A DNA stretch of 64,000 nucleotides, taken from assembly GCA_022822135.1 (NCBI GenBank), contig JAJECH010000033.1, positions 1-64,000 of the forward strand, in the 5' to 3' direction. The stretch is from Pseudomonadales bacterium. GTDB taxonomy: Bacteria > Pseudomonadota > Gammaproteobacteria > Pseudomonadales > Azotimanducaceae. The notes under the pieces were generated by a model that worked only from the letters and a program-made list of their open reading frames with translations, made no database searches and was not told the origin of the DNA. Below, piece after piece: positions 9,346-18,298 of this stretch (within the stretch, counting starts at the first letter, position 1; each line of letters starts with the position of its first letter). A program made the translations under genes and the position numbers.

Positions 9346-9879
9346 TTACTTAATTGCTTCGTCCAATCTTTTTAGCGCCTCGGCGATAGCTGTGTCAGCA
9401 TCATTCTTTGCTCTCCTTGCCCCGCTCGCTGACGACTGTGCCGTCTTTATGACCCCTTGCGCCTTCGTTTGCGCTTCGGTTGCATAGTCTCTTGCTTCTT
9501 CAGCTTTCTGTACCGCGTCTTGTGCCCTCTTTACAGACTTTCTCACCGTCTTCTTGACATCTTTGGTTACTTCGAGAGCAATTTCATTCGCCGTTTCACG
9601 TGCTTCTCTTTTTGCATCTCGATCAATTCGAAACGTCATGAAAACCACGATCCCTGTGATTAATGTTGCAAACAAAGCGACTACCAATGCGCTCATACCG
9701 GACTCTGGAACCGGAGTGTTCGTGCTACCGTCCAATATCGCGATCGAAAAAACTGCAACGTACAGTAGTACCGCACCTGTCGGCGTAATCAAAGTGATGA
9801 CGAAAGTCCAGGCGAATAGGTTGCTATGTGGCCCCTCGTCTAATAGTCCCTCGTTCTTGTCGACTCTATTCTCGTTCAT
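9346..9879 (-). CDS. Membrane protein with cytoplasmic coiled coil; frame continues past the stop
   Basis: The start at 9879 is chosen because GGGGGG sits four bases upstream; the protein is then 177 residues. Two transmembrane helices (about 23-47 and 62-83) are followed by a long Ala/Lys/Glu/Arg coiled coil (EARETANEIALEVTKDVKK onward) to the end. No family recognised. The stop is TAA at 9346-9348, but the same frame continues with IPIDAEIHVRKAFQKLG and EAPDTEDPA to a TAG at 9265-9267. That tail is protein-like, so the gene may have lost its last 27 codons to a nonsense mutation, or the stop may be read through. Confidence 0.6.
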   Translation of the reverse strand: MNENRVDKNEGLLDEGPHSNLFAWTFVITLITPTGAVLLYVAVFSIAILDGSTNTPVPESGMSALVVALFATLITGIVVFMTFRIDRDAKREARETANEIALEVTKDVKKTVRKSVKRAQDAVQKAEEARDYATEAQTKAQGVIKTAQSSASGARRAKNDADTAIAEALKRLDEAIK

Positions 9880-10456
9880 AAATCCCCCCAGTCGTTCGGA
9901 CTCAAGACCGTTCACTCGCACTCAATATCGCTCACGGCTCAACGCATTGAAAGTGCCGATCATGCGAGTAGAACGCCATCATACCGAGTCACGACTGAGG
10001 CGAATTTCTGATTACAAGCGACTACATCGTACTGTGGTCTAACGCTAATCTCGATCTACTACACGTTACAGCTATTTGGACGTTTGCACTTTTCTTATCA
10101 GCTATTGAACGGTGAAGTCGATGCGGCGGTTATCGTAGGTTCCCACGACCGAAGCATTTCTGTGCGCGTGTTGACGTCGCGGTATTCAAATTGGCACGGA
10201 CGATAAGGTGTGTAACCAATTGCCCACCGAACCCGCCGATTGGCAGATTTCGTTGGCTTTACAGAGATTCCTGAAAGCGTGGGACGTAAACGAGGTATTC
10301 GGGTAGGAGTGACAGATCATTGCGTCACACCCTCCACAGGCAAATGAGTCATATGGTCTAACGTCGAATAAAGAAACGCGAGTGTCGGGTAGTTGTTCCA
10401 ATATCAGTTAAAACTGTCTCCCTAAACGTGCGCATATTCTTAGGGGATAGTATTCC
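9880..10456. other. Intergenic, weak coding remnants only
   Basis: No gene is supported. On the plus strand about 10173-10307 a frame reads GIQIGTDDKVCNQLPTEPAD then QISLALQRFLKAWDVNEVFG and a stop. It is protein-like but lacks a start and follows a TGA, so it may be a fragment of a lost gene. Confidence 0.3.
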
Positions 10457-11620
10457 TCAACTCTCATATCGAGGAGGACGTTCTCCACTTTTTACCTTCA
10501 ATTTAAAGTTATCCTTATAGAGTATCTTGTCTCCTTGCATACGCCCTTTGCGCTCGGAACTCAATTCGAAAGAACCAGCCAGACCCACAATGTTGGCTTC
10601 GTCTAGGAAAACCCGAGCAGCCTTTCCCAACCCCCTCGCTAGTTCTACGTCAATCATTAGACTTAGATGATCGGGAGCAACATTTTGTTCAAAATAGCGC
10701 CATTTCCCGAAGACGTTCCTCCCTTTTTCAAGTACATCCTCGATCGTGGGAAAATCCGTACGAGTTCTTTCTTTACAGAATTCGGGTAGATCGCTGTATA
10801 GCTCAATGAGGTCATGACTTCGCAATGCTCGATCCTGACAGGTTAGGGAGATTGCTTTCATGACAAGCTCGCATGCGAATGCCGCCATCATCGCCGCGTT
10901 CATCGTAGAGCCCATTCTGCGCATCGTTTCACGATTGTGGTGGTCAGGATCGTCCCGAAAACCCTCTATCGCGCTCTGATCCCAAACCGCCGTCCCATCA
11001 TCTTTAAAACTGAAGTTCAGGAAATCCTCCTCGATTTTTTCTTTCTTGAGGTGGATTTTGTTCACTCCCTCCAAGAGAGCTGTTGCCTGTAGTTGGAAGA
11101 GTGCTGGGGATCCTCGTGGAAACTGACTCCTATTAAGCCAACGTTTATTCGTAGACGGATCACTGTTATTCTTGATGCGCTCGTGCAACTCATTCTCTGA
11201 TAGTCTTTCCAGAGTAGGGAGAACTTTCATTACAAACATACCTTTCCCATATTCGGGTGGTCGTCCAAAGGACATATGCATCAAGTTCAACGCCAACTCT
11301 TTATCGAGCCTCTCGTGCTCCTCTGCCGCCTGCGCACCTTCCATCATTCTGCCACATATCCTGCATTTGATACCTGTCCATCTATGCTCGTCGATTGATC
11401 GGGCTAGGAACCCTCCCCAGCAAGACTGACACCTTCCTTTAACGTGCGCGGTGAGTTCGGACGGAAAGTCACTGCGGTATTTCACTGCATATCCTTTGTC
11501 CATGTCGATACCCCAGTCGATCTTGATGGTGTATCCGTCGTCTTCGTTTTTCGACATACCTATATCCAGTACTTTGAATGGGATCGTATTTTTAGCCGCA
11601 AATTGAGCTCTGTGCCGCAT
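10457..11620 (-). CDS. Zinc-ribbon protein with C-terminal HEPN-like domain
   Basis: 387 residues, soluble. A zinc ribbon near the N-terminus has C64-x2-C67 (GRCQSCWGG) and C86-x2-C89 (KCRICGRM). The middle is Lys/Glu-rich. Residues ~235-345 look like a HEPN bundle: MNAAMMAAFACELVMKAISL, then DRALRSHDLIELYSDLP. The segment R264-ALRS-H269 fits the HEPN R-x4-6-H signature, and the helix with E251 and K255 plus 'HDL..LY..L' is the common HEPN arrangement. Such proteins can be RNases (as in many abortive-infection systems) or non-catalytic. Function is inferred; the position in a region with Mrr and lipase genes makes a defence role plausible. Confidence 0.65.
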   Translation of the reverse strand: MRHRAQFAAKNTIPFKVLDIGMSKNEDDGYTIKIDWGIDMDKGYAVKYRSDFPSELTAHVKGRCQSCWGGFLARSIDEHRWTGIKCRICGRMMEGAQAAEEHERLDKELALNLMHMSFGRPPEYGKGMFVMKVLPTLERLSENELHERIKNNSDPSTNKRWLNRSQFPRGSPALFQLQATALLEGVNKIHLKKEKIEEDFLNFSFKDDGTAVWDQSAIEGFRDDPDHHNRETMRRMGSTMNAAMMAAFACELVMKAISLTCQDRALRSHDLIELYSDLPEFCKERTRTDFPTIEDVLEKGRNVFGKWRYFEQNVAPDHLSLMIDVELARGLGKAARVFLDEANIVGLAGSFELSSERKGRMQGDKILYKDNFKLKVKSGERPPRYES

Positions 11621-11990
11621 ATATGGTTGGAATCTAGTATGAATCTAGTTCCTTTTTACTCCCTGCTACCGACGCCGAGAGTTTCCAGATAGGTGATTAC
11701 CGTTATGTTTTGACCTGATCGGTTTTCGGCACCACGATGAAATATGTGGAGGATTGCTCCACCGTTTTTTTTTTCGGGACACAAGCGAATAGGTTATCTA
11801 TTGCGATAGATTCCGGAACCTGAACAAAAACACCACCACTTACACTACTGACCTTAATTCAGTCCACAGGATATGTCTCATCGACCTCAGGACTTTTATA
11901 GTATCCCTGAACACGGTTGTCCTTCTCCTTCCTTGACGCGGTCACGTAGGTTCCATGATCGAGATTATGTGATCAGTGAAACTGACCACG
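11621..11990. other. Intergenic, nothing identified
   Basis: No coding frame, repeat or strong hairpin was recognised apart from a run of ten T residues near 11,766. Confidence 0.35.
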
Positions 11991-12437
11991 CTAGAGCTCA
12001 AAGATCTCGTCGAGTCGCTTCTGTTGCCAACTGACAGAAGGTAGCAAGCACAAGTTCGTGTCCATCACGGTCGCTACATCGGTCGACAATTCGACACTCA
12101 CCTCCCGTTCGAGTTCACGAGACAAACCGAATAGTGACCTATCGTTCTAGTCGGTCAAACATCCCAATCCGACACGAAACATCGTCAAGGACGCCGCGCT
12201 ATCGGCACCAACGCTCACGATCACACATAAATCCCCTCCGATTTCGATGTCGTCTAACACATGTAACTTGCTCCGTGATGATATCCGGGTCACGCGACGA
12301 CGACGAGACATCGGTGTACGCACAATCGATCGCGCACAATGCATTTTGTTTCTCGACCTCGGTCGAACAGATGCGATACACTCTAGGAGGCGGAACGTGT
12401 TTTCATGCCAAATTTCATGGTACGGCATGGTGAACAT
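11991..12437 (-). pseudogene. Decayed gene of unknown family
   Basis: On the minus strand two adjoining frames look coding. The first reads YRICSTEVEKQNALCAIDCA to about 12,260. After a one-base shift the second reads HVLDDIEIGGDLCVIVSVGA and MFRVGLGCLTD, then TAG, then in the same frame LSRELEREVSVELSTDVATV and WQQKRLDEIFEL before a final TAG at 11,991. One frameshift and one nonsense codon are needed to restore it. No family recognised. It lies immediately upstream of, and divergent from, the first peptide/Sel1 module. Confidence 0.35.
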
Positions 12438-12464
12438 TGCTAACTACTCGTTATGTGTCAAAAA

Positions 12465-12512
12465 TATGACATAGCTATCAATAAACACTAATAAAACGGA
12501 ATATAAAAGTCA
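12465..12512 (+). promoter_or_regulatory. Candidate operator motifs shared with the second module
   Basis: TATGACATA (12465-12473) and TATAAAAGTCA (12502-12512) occur here, 139 and about 100 bases before the start of the small secreted protein gene. The same two words occur upstream of its paralogue on the other strand (18,704-18,712 and 18,749-18,759). A further TGTCATA lies at about 12,519. The shared AT-rich words suggest one regulator for both modules, perhaps the winged-helix protein encoded between them. Confidence 0.5.
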
Positions 12513-12550
12513 ATACCATGTCATAAACGTATGTTACATGATATTAGAGA

Positions 12551-12578
12551 GACATTTACATCAATCCTGTGCTATACT
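12551..12578 (+). promoter_or_regulatory. Probable sigma-70 promoter with extended -10
   Basis: TATACT at 12573-12578 is preceded by TG and one base (TGC), giving an extended -10. A weak -35-like GAGACA lies 18 bases upstream. Transcription would start about 26 bases before the TTG start of the small secreted protein, leaving a short leader with an AGGAG ribosome site. Confidence 0.5.
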
Positions 12579-12611
12579 CTCCTTACGTTTAACGCAACTA
12601 AGGAGAAAAAG

Positions 12612-12872
12612 TTGAACTTAATCCGAAAAGGGATCAGGCATGTGATTCAAACCGGGCTGCTTACCGTAGCATTGTTGTTCACAGCGAACACGCAAGCTAG
12701 CTGGTATGCTCCATTTGGAATCCCGTCTAGTTACTCTTATAAAGAGTGTCACATAGTTATGTGGACAATTGGAACTCACGGATTGATCGGCGACATCACG
12801 GCCGACGTAGAGATTTGTGCGTACTATGACGAGGGTGGCGAGGTCATTGGCTGGTCAATGACGATCGTTTAA
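12612..12872 (+). CDS. Small secreted two-cysteine protein (module 1)
   Basis: An 86-residue protein. I start it at TTG 12612, six bases after AGGAG; an in-frame upstream start would extend into the promoter. A basic n-region and hydrophobic core (VIQTGLLTVALLFTANTQAS) form a Sec signal peptide. The mature part of about 55 residues has two cysteines (KECHIV and EICAYYD) that could form a disulfide, and ends in GEVIGWSMTIV. It is a paralogue of the product of 18,361-18,633 (shared CAYYD..GE..G core). Function unknown. It is followed by a terminator-like hairpin and the Sel1-like gene, the same order as in the second module. Confidence 0.7.
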   Translation: MNLIRKGIRHVIQTGLLTVALLFTANTQASWYAPFGIPSSYSYKECHIVMWTIGTHGLIGDITADVEICAYYDEGGEVIGWSMTIV

Positions 12873-12883
12873 GAACGTCCTGT

Positions 12884-12916
12884 CCTCGGTGGTTCACACC
12901 CCCACCGAGGGCTTTT
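12884..12916 (+). terminator. Intrinsic terminator-like hairpin between the two genes of module 1
   Basis: CCTCGGTGG (12884-12892) pairs perfectly with CCACCGAGG (12902-12910) over a nine-base loop and is followed by GCTTTT. It sits in the 61-base gap between the small protein gene and the Sel1-like gene, so it would limit transcription of the second gene. An analogous hairpin with different sequence lies at the same place in module 2. Confidence 0.65.
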
Positions 12917-12933
12917 CAAAGAGGAAAATCGAT

Positions 12934-13797
12934 TTGTTAAGACTAATGGTAGCTCTCTTTCTGGTGTTTTCTGCGACATGCTACGGTGCGGAAGAGTCAT
13001 GGGCTGAAGATAAATCATGGCTTAGCTTCATCCTTCAAAATGAAGCACTATTCAATAAGGTAAACGAATATGCCGAGTCACTCAAGAAAGACAAGACAGC
13101 TTCTATACACGAATTGCGACGTTGGAATAAGCTGCTCGGGAAACATGATCCACATGAACAGAGAATCATGGAGCGTATGCTCGGTCATCTACGTAATAGG
13201 ATGAAGTTTGATAATGCGTATCACGATAGACCGATAGCTGACGAGATGGAAGAGATCGTCGTGATCGGAAGCCTCTTCGATCAGTTCCCGATGGATCCAG
13301 CTGAGTTTTCGTATCAAGACATCACGGCAATGAGGGGGATACGCATGACGGCGAATGAACTCTACCGTGAAGGTAAGTACGATCAAGCATATCCACTCTT
13401 GCTTGATCTTGCTAAACGTGGCTTTAAGGATTCGCAATCACGACTCGCATATATTCTGTTTACGGGAACCAAGAAAATTGACAAGAGCAACTTACGTGCA
13501 TTAGGTTGGCTCGGAACAGCAGCGTACGGCGAATCAGAGCCAATGTTCCGCGTCCTATTCAACAAATACATGAAAGAAGTACCCGATAACGTTAAATCAA
13601 CTGTAACTGCCGTGGTAAACGGCTACCGGGAACGTTACGATAGCTCCGCCTACATTGATTGCACTACGAATCACCGGTTCAATCAAGGAGTGGTAAAGCG
13701 CACGTACTGTCAGTTTGACTTAGAGGCGAGAGCTGAAGCCGGTGTACCTATGCGTTCTGTAAACGATGTAAGTTCTCAAGACGACGATTCGTCTTAG
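12934..13797 (+). CDS. Periplasmic Sel1/TPR-like protein (module 1)
   Basis: About 287 residues from TTG 12934, nine bases after GAGG; the next in-frame ATG is 12946. A signal peptide (RLMVALFLVFSATCYGA) precedes a helical region with ELRRWNKLLGKHDPHEQRIM, a central EEIVVIGSLFDQFPMD motif, and a TPR/Sel1-type section (YREGKYDQAYPLLLDLAKRG, then DSQSRLAYILFTG). The C-terminal part has two cysteines in CTTNHRFNQGVVKRTYC. It is clearly paralogous to the product of 17,408-18,280 along its whole length. The EE-hydrophobic-VIGS segment resembles a TonB box. Role unknown; the pair of genes is probably one functional unit with its cognate small protein. Confidence 0.7.
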   Translation: MLRLMVALFLVFSATCYGAEESWAEDKSWLSFILQNEALFNKVNEYAESLKKDKTASIHELRRWNKLLGKHDPHEQRIMERMLGHLRNRMKFDNAYHDRPIADEMEEIVVIGSLFDQFPMDPAEFSYQDITAMRGIRMTANELYREGKYDQAYPLLLDLAKRGFKDSQSRLAYILFTGTKKIDKSNLRALGWLGTAAYGESEPMFRVLFNKYMKEVPDNVKSTVTAVVNGYRERYDSSAYIDCTTNHRFNQGVVKRTYCQFDLEARAEAGVPMRSVNDVSSQDDDSS

Positions 13798-13820
13798 AGA
13801 TATTTCCGAGCTAAGACGTG

Positions 13821-13848
13821 AACTGGGCTATGTGTAATTGAGCCAGTT
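13821..13848. terminator. Weak bidirectional hairpin between convergent genes
   Basis: AACTGGGCT and AGCCAGTT face each other around an eight-base loop, with one bulge, in the short gap between the Sel1-like gene and the convergent regulator gene. There is no clear T-run, so terminator function is tentative. Confidence 0.3.
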
Positions 13849-16177
13849 AAATCGTTGAGCTGATCTCGTCGTCTGGATGTGGCATCCTATATCCAACTCC
13901 GCGTTCGTTAAAAATATATCGTGGGTTGCTCACTGGATCGTTAATCTTGAGACGCAAGCGTCTTATTAAGCCACGGACTGTATCTGTCGCAGTCGCTTCA
14001 GGTTCCCTCCAGACTTGATTCCGCAATTCGTCGAAGCTCACGACACGACCAGCATTAATCGACAGTACCCGTAAGACCTCATACTCTGTAACTGTAAGTG
14101 ATATTTGATCGCCAGAAACACTTACACGCCGGTGTTCGTAGTCGATCGTCATTCCCTCAATGATGAAAGGATTTCGTCTCTTTCTTTGCCGTAAAACAGA
14201 ACGCATACGCGCGACGAGTTCTGCACTCGAAAACGGTTTAACGATATAGTCAGCCACCCCCGCCTCTACGGCTTGCGAAATTAAATCCGCACGGCCGTAC
14301 GCAGAGACAAAAATCACCGGCAATCCCGTCGACTCCACGACTTCTCGAATTGGCTGAATCCCATGAGTTCCAGGTAGTACGAGATCAAATAGAGCAAGTT
14401 GCGGCTGGCGATACTGAATCAGTTCTGGTACATCCTTCAGTTCACTAGATACGACAGTCGTGAATCCTGCTGAATTCAGACCATCTTGAATGTACCTCAA
14501 AGACTGTGGATCGTCATTGAGAACCAATACGGTGAGCTTCTCTTCTGACTTCCTTGATTGAGGTTCGTCGGCTCGTGCGTTATTTCTCGACTCGGCTACA
14601 GGCAACGTAAACGTTACCTGTATACCACGCCCATCGTTTGGAACTGCCGCTTCAATTCGTCCGCCATGAGCTTCAACCAATCCCCTGCAGATAGAGAGAC
14701 TAACGCTGGCATCATCTATTGGTTGAGCTTGTTCGGTAAACCCCATAAAGATCCTTGTTAATCGTTCAACGTCGAGGCTATCACCTTCGTCTCGTACAGA
14801 CAAGTGTACAAAGCCTTCATCTAACAGTCCCGATACATAGATGGAGGTCAGTGGAGGTGCATTCTGCGCTGCATTCCGGAAAAGGTTATCTAGCACTCGA
14901 CCGACACAAAACGCATCAGCTAAGACCAGAGGTAGCTCAGGCTGTAGGTCGACGACTATGTCATGAGTACGTGAACCGCCTAGAAATTCAATTCGTGCTT
15001 CTTCAACCAACTCAACGACGGATGTCGGAACAGCAGAGACCGATAGGTTGCCTAACGCTAATCGTCCAGCACTCAAAAGATCATTAATTAACGTATTCAT
15101 GCGGTCGGCCTGATCTTCTACGATTCGAAAGAACTGCCTAACGTCAGAAGGGTCGAGTGTTCTTGATGAACCTAAAACCGTTACCGCAGATCCCTTCACG
15201 GCTGCGAGAGGTTCTCGAAGTTCGCGACTCACCATGTTTAGGAAGTCAGTCCGATCTCTTTCTTGTGCTTCGAATGGAGCGAGATCCTGCAGTGTGACCA
15301 CTACTGTATGGGTGATACCTTCTTCGGACCGAATGGGCGATGCGTTAAGTAGAGTTCGGACGCTTCGATCAGTTGTAGTTGAAATTTCCACCTTCTCAGA
15401 ACGTAGTGATTCGGCGCGTGGTAACTCGTCCAACGTTAGTTTGCGGCCATCACTGCAACGACACGTAACAGACCTCAAGCCATATGCATCTAGTCCAGAC
15501 AAATCAAGATCCGCCAATATACGCCGCGCAGCTGCATTAACGGATAGTGGGGTCAGAGTTTTCACGTCAATCACTACTACGCCTATCGGCGACGTCTCGA
15601 TGAGCGTATCAAGACCGACACGTGAGCTTTGTGCTTCGTGATGAACGCGCGTATTTTCGAGCACCGCGGCGGTCTGACACGCGAGCAAAGCGAGAACCTC
15701 TAGATCCACTTCCTCAACAGAACCACTTTTCGTGACCATTATGAACCCGCCTATCCGCTCACCTCGATAGCGCAAAGGTATGATCTGGAACGAACCGAGC
15801 TCAATGGGAATCGGAGAGAGATTTAATGATTGGACATAACGAGATAAACTCTCGTGCGTCAACGGTTCGTCGAGTTTGCAGAGATGATGAAGAAACCGTG
15901 ATCCATCCGACCACGACATCATCTCCTTACGTTCTTCCTCGGATACACTTGAGGAGAAAAGTACTCGTATTTCTTCCGGGTTGTCTACCGTCGTAACTAC
16001 GCCGTGCGTAGCGGCCGTAAGCACACGTGCTGCTTCCGCCGATTCTTGTAGCACAGCCTCGACATCAAACGATTCGCTAATGCAGGAAATTACGGAGCTT
16101 AGTTTCGTCAAGCGATCACGGTTCACGTCTGCTTTACGTGCACTACCCGAGAGGTCATTTGAGTCGTCTTCATTCAC
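13847..16177 (-). CDS. Fused GAF-PAS-HisKA-HATPase-REC-winged-helix regulator lacking the H-box histidine
   Basis: 776 residues, no transmembrane helix. In order: a GAF-like domain (~30-180), a PAS domain (~185-305), a HisKA-like helix pair (~310-375), a HATPase domain (~420-530), a receiver (~545-660) and an OmpR-type winged helix (~675-770, LTVTEYEVLRVLSINAGRVV to GVGYRMPHP). The H-box reads FLNMVSRELREPLAAVKG: arginine 318 (codon CGC) replaces the usual histidine. The ATP-binding glycine boxes are also altered (VRDEGDSLD; VSLSICRGLVEAHGG). The receiver keeps the acidic pair (LNDDP), the phospho-acceptor aspartate (LFDLVLPG) and the lysine (VKPF). It is therefore probably a pseudokinase-linked DNA-binding regulator. 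It sits between two paralogous modules with shared upstream motifs and is the natural candidate to control them. Confidence 0.85.
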   Translation of the reverse strand: MNEDDSNDLSGSARKADVNRDRLTKLSSVISCISESFDVEAVLQESAEAARVLTAATHGVVTTVDNPEEIRVLFSSSVSEEERKEMMSWSDGSRFLHHLCKLDEPLTHESLSRYVQSLNLSPIPIELGSFQIIPLRYRGERIGGFIMVTKSGSVEEVDLEVLALLACQTAAVLENTRVHHEAQSSRVGLDTLIETSPIGVVVIDVKTLTPLSVNAAARRILADLDLSGLDAYGLRSVTCRCSDGRKLTLDELPRAESLRSEKVEISTTTDRSVRTLLNASPIRSEEGITHTVVVTLQDLAPFEAQERDRTDFLNMVSRELREPLAAVKGSAVTVLGSSRTLDPSDVRQFFRIVEDQADRMNTLINDLLSAGRLALGNLSVSAVPTSVVELVEEARIEFLGGSRTHDIVVDLQPELPLVLADAFCVGRVLDNLFRNAAQNAPPLTSIYVSGLLDEGFVHLSVRDEGDSLDVERLTRIFMGFTEQAQPIDDASVSLSICRGLVEAHGGRIEAAVPNDGRGIQVTFTLPVAESRNNARADEPQSRKSEEKLTVLVLNDDPQSLRYIQDGLNSAGFTTVVSSELKDVPELIQYRQPQLALFDLVLPGTHGIQPIREVVESTGLPVIFVSAYGRADLISQAVEAGVADYIVKPFSSAELVARMRSVLRQRKRRNPFIIEGMTIDYEHRRVSVSGDQISLTVTEYEVLRVLSINAGRVVSFDELRNQVWREPEATATDTVRGLIRRLRLKINDPVSNPRYIFNERGVGYRMPHPDDEISSTI

Positions 16178-16918
16178 GATTCGTTACGTACAGATTAGCT
16201 GTTGTGCTCCTTGTAAAACTCCAGCAATAGTCGAAGCTATAGTTCAATTTTGATTTTAGCACCTCAGGAGAGTAATAGACGCCTCTATGAATATGCACGC
16301 TTAGGAAGTCCGAAGATTCGCAGTGAGCGGGATAGGAGAATGAAACAACTGAACACGCACTGATAAATCGATAAAACCTCCGCTATTGCCTATGTATTGA
16401 AACGGAAGAAGCTATCCTAAGATGATCGTGAACTAGCTGTGGTCCGTCAAGCGGCTTCGGTGCTCGTCGTGCGCGAATGATATTTGATAATCCTCGATGA
16501 TGGCAGCTATCGTGGGTTTCATGCATTCAGCTGCTTCATCCATCTATCTATTAAACAAAACTCGATACGGCTCTCTGTATCACCGTACGCGATTGCTCCT
16601 GATCAACGATGTGTCAGAAGACTGCCTTTTTCTACGGCGTCGCTGTTGTTGAGCAGGAAATACATCAGTCTTGATTGTGAGTTCTTCAGTCCACGTTCCG
16701 CACGATCAGCAATGACTGGAGAATATTGTTGGGGTAACTGACGTGATACGACCTACTAGCGAGTACTCGTCAAAGTAGCATCAATCGAGTGATTACGACT
16801 GAAAATTAAACAAGATCCATTGACGTACCGTCAAATATGCCGCCGATTCCGACCATTAAACTCATGTGCGGAATGCGTTCAGATTAGCTCGATTGGCGGT
16901 CAGACTAAAAGCAGTGAT
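16178..16918. other. Intergenic, nothing identified
   Basis: Upstream region of the fused regulator. Several short frames occur but none has motif support. A promoter for the regulator must lie near 16,180-16,260, but no clear -35/-10 pair was picked out. Confidence 0.35.
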
Positions 16919-17395
16919 CTAAATTGAACGTGCCGTAGACCATCCTACAGACTGCAATTCGGTAAGCTCGTCTGCAGGGGTTAGTCGAAGTGGACGCATC
17001 ACCTTAGATCTGTATTGATCCAAGATTCCTTTCGCCGAAGTCATTTGACCAACGTAATCCAAAACGTACTGTGCTGACCGAAAATCATAAAACGACCGGT
17101 ATGTCTCGTAGCAGGTCGTCGAGCTACTAGTTGCGCCTCGTTCGCATGACCCTGGTCTGTTGTCGATAGGTGAAATAGGTCAATGTCCTCATCGGAAAAG
17201 ATACTCGCGAGCATCAGCGTCCCGTATACGTCACCAATTGTTCATGAGGCTATCACAAATGCGATGTCAAATAGATCTCTTCTACAAGATTTACATCTCG
17301 TTTTCCTTCGCAAGGTCGACAGTTTGGAAGAAAATTCACGTGCTAGATCTGTGTTCTTTTTGATCGCGGACTTCAATACCCCGTTTTCTATTTGA
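16919..17395 (-). pseudogene. Decayed gene of unknown family
   Basis: On the minus strand the sequence reads protein-like in successive frames. It begins ENGVLKSAIKKNTDLAREFS and continues with DLFDIAFVIAS, then TGA, then in the same frame TIGDVYGTLMLASIFSDEDI and LFHLSTTDQGHANEAQLVA. After a shift it reads FYDFRSAQYVLDYVGQMTSA, KGILDQYRSKVMRPLRLTPA, and ends at a TAG at 16,919. At least one nonsense codon and one or two frameshifts interrupt it. No family is recognised. It lies just downstream of the second Sel1-like gene on the same strand. Confidence 0.35.
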
Positions 17396-17407
17396 GTATC
17401 CTAAACG

Positions 17408-18280
17408 TCACTCGTTAGTGTTAACTCGATTCGCCCAGCATTCATACTGTCGACAGGCTGCTTCAATCGCCTCAAGCTTGAATTGACAGTATGTTCGTTT
17501 GACGACGCCCTCATTCCAATGATGGTTTGTGGAACAACTGATGTGCTCCTGATGAGCATAGGCGCCTCGATAAGCGGCGACAACCTGGTCTACAATCGGT
17601 CGAACGTTCTCCGGAACTTGCTTCATATACCGATTGAACAGTACTCTGAATTGTGGCTCAGTGCGTCCAGATGCCGCAACTCCAAGCCAACCCAGCGCGC
17701 GTAAGTTACTCTTTTCTATTTCATTTATACCGTTAAACAGTATGTACGCCAATCGAGCCTGTGCATCCTTGTAGCCGCGTTTTGCAAGTTGCAGTAGAGC
17801 AGGGTACGCCTCGCTATATTGCCCGTCGCGATAAGTCGAATTCGCAAACATTCTAATACCTCGCATTTGGCTAATGTCTGCCATCGAAAACGTTGCGGGG
17901 TCCATTTCAATATCGTCAAACATACTGCCAACGACAACGACCTCTTCAATATCGCTATATTGATCCAAGCTAGGTTCATCAAATGTTGCTTGATTCCGAA
18001 GCTCAAGGTACATCCGTTCCATCGTCTCTTTCTCAGAAGGCGACTTATTTTTGGTCAGCCTGTTCCAACGCCTGTATTCCTTCTGAGTAATTGATTCAAG
18101 AGATTTCTTATCCTCAACGAATTCTCTTACCAATCGCCACAGTTCTTCTTCGCGCTCTATCGCACGGAGTATCAACTGCTCGTCAACTTCCTCATCCAAT
18201 TCGACGCTCTCAGAGGAGTATGTCGTAGAAGCACAAGCGATCATAAGCAAGAGCATCGTTCGCAAGACTGTTTTAATCAT
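17408..18280 (-). CDS. Periplasmic Sel1/TPR-like protein (module 2)
   Basis: 290 residues from ATG 18280, with AGGA 11 bases upstream; a longer frame would start inside the hairpin before it. A signal peptide (MIKTVLRTMLLLMIACASTT) is followed by the same layout as the module 1 protein: EYRRWNRLTKNKSPSEKETM, then the EEVVVVGSMFDDIEMD motif, a TPR/Sel1-type repeat region (YRDGQYSEAYPALLQLAKRG, DAQARLAYILFNG, SNLRALGWLGVAA) and CSTNHHWNEGVVKRTYC. The C-terminus has two extra cysteines (ACRQYECWAN) absent from module 1. Its small-protein partner lies upstream across a hairpin. Function unknown. Confidence 0.7.
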   Translation of the reverse strand: MIKTVLRTMLLLMIACASTTYSSESVELDEEVDEQLILRAIEREEELWRLVREFVEDKKSLESITQKEYRRWNRLTKNKSPSEKETMERMYLELRNQATFDEPSLDQYSDIEEVVVVGSMFDDIEMDPATFSMADISQMRGIRMFANSTYRDGQYSEAYPALLQLAKRGYKDAQARLAYILFNGINEIEKSNLRALGWLGVAASGRTEPQFRVLFNRYMKQVPENVRPIVDQVVAAYRGAYAHQEHISCSTNHHWNEGVVKRTYCQFKLEAIEAACRQYECWANRVNTNE

Positions 18281-18298
18281 TCTGTTCGTCTTCCTAGG

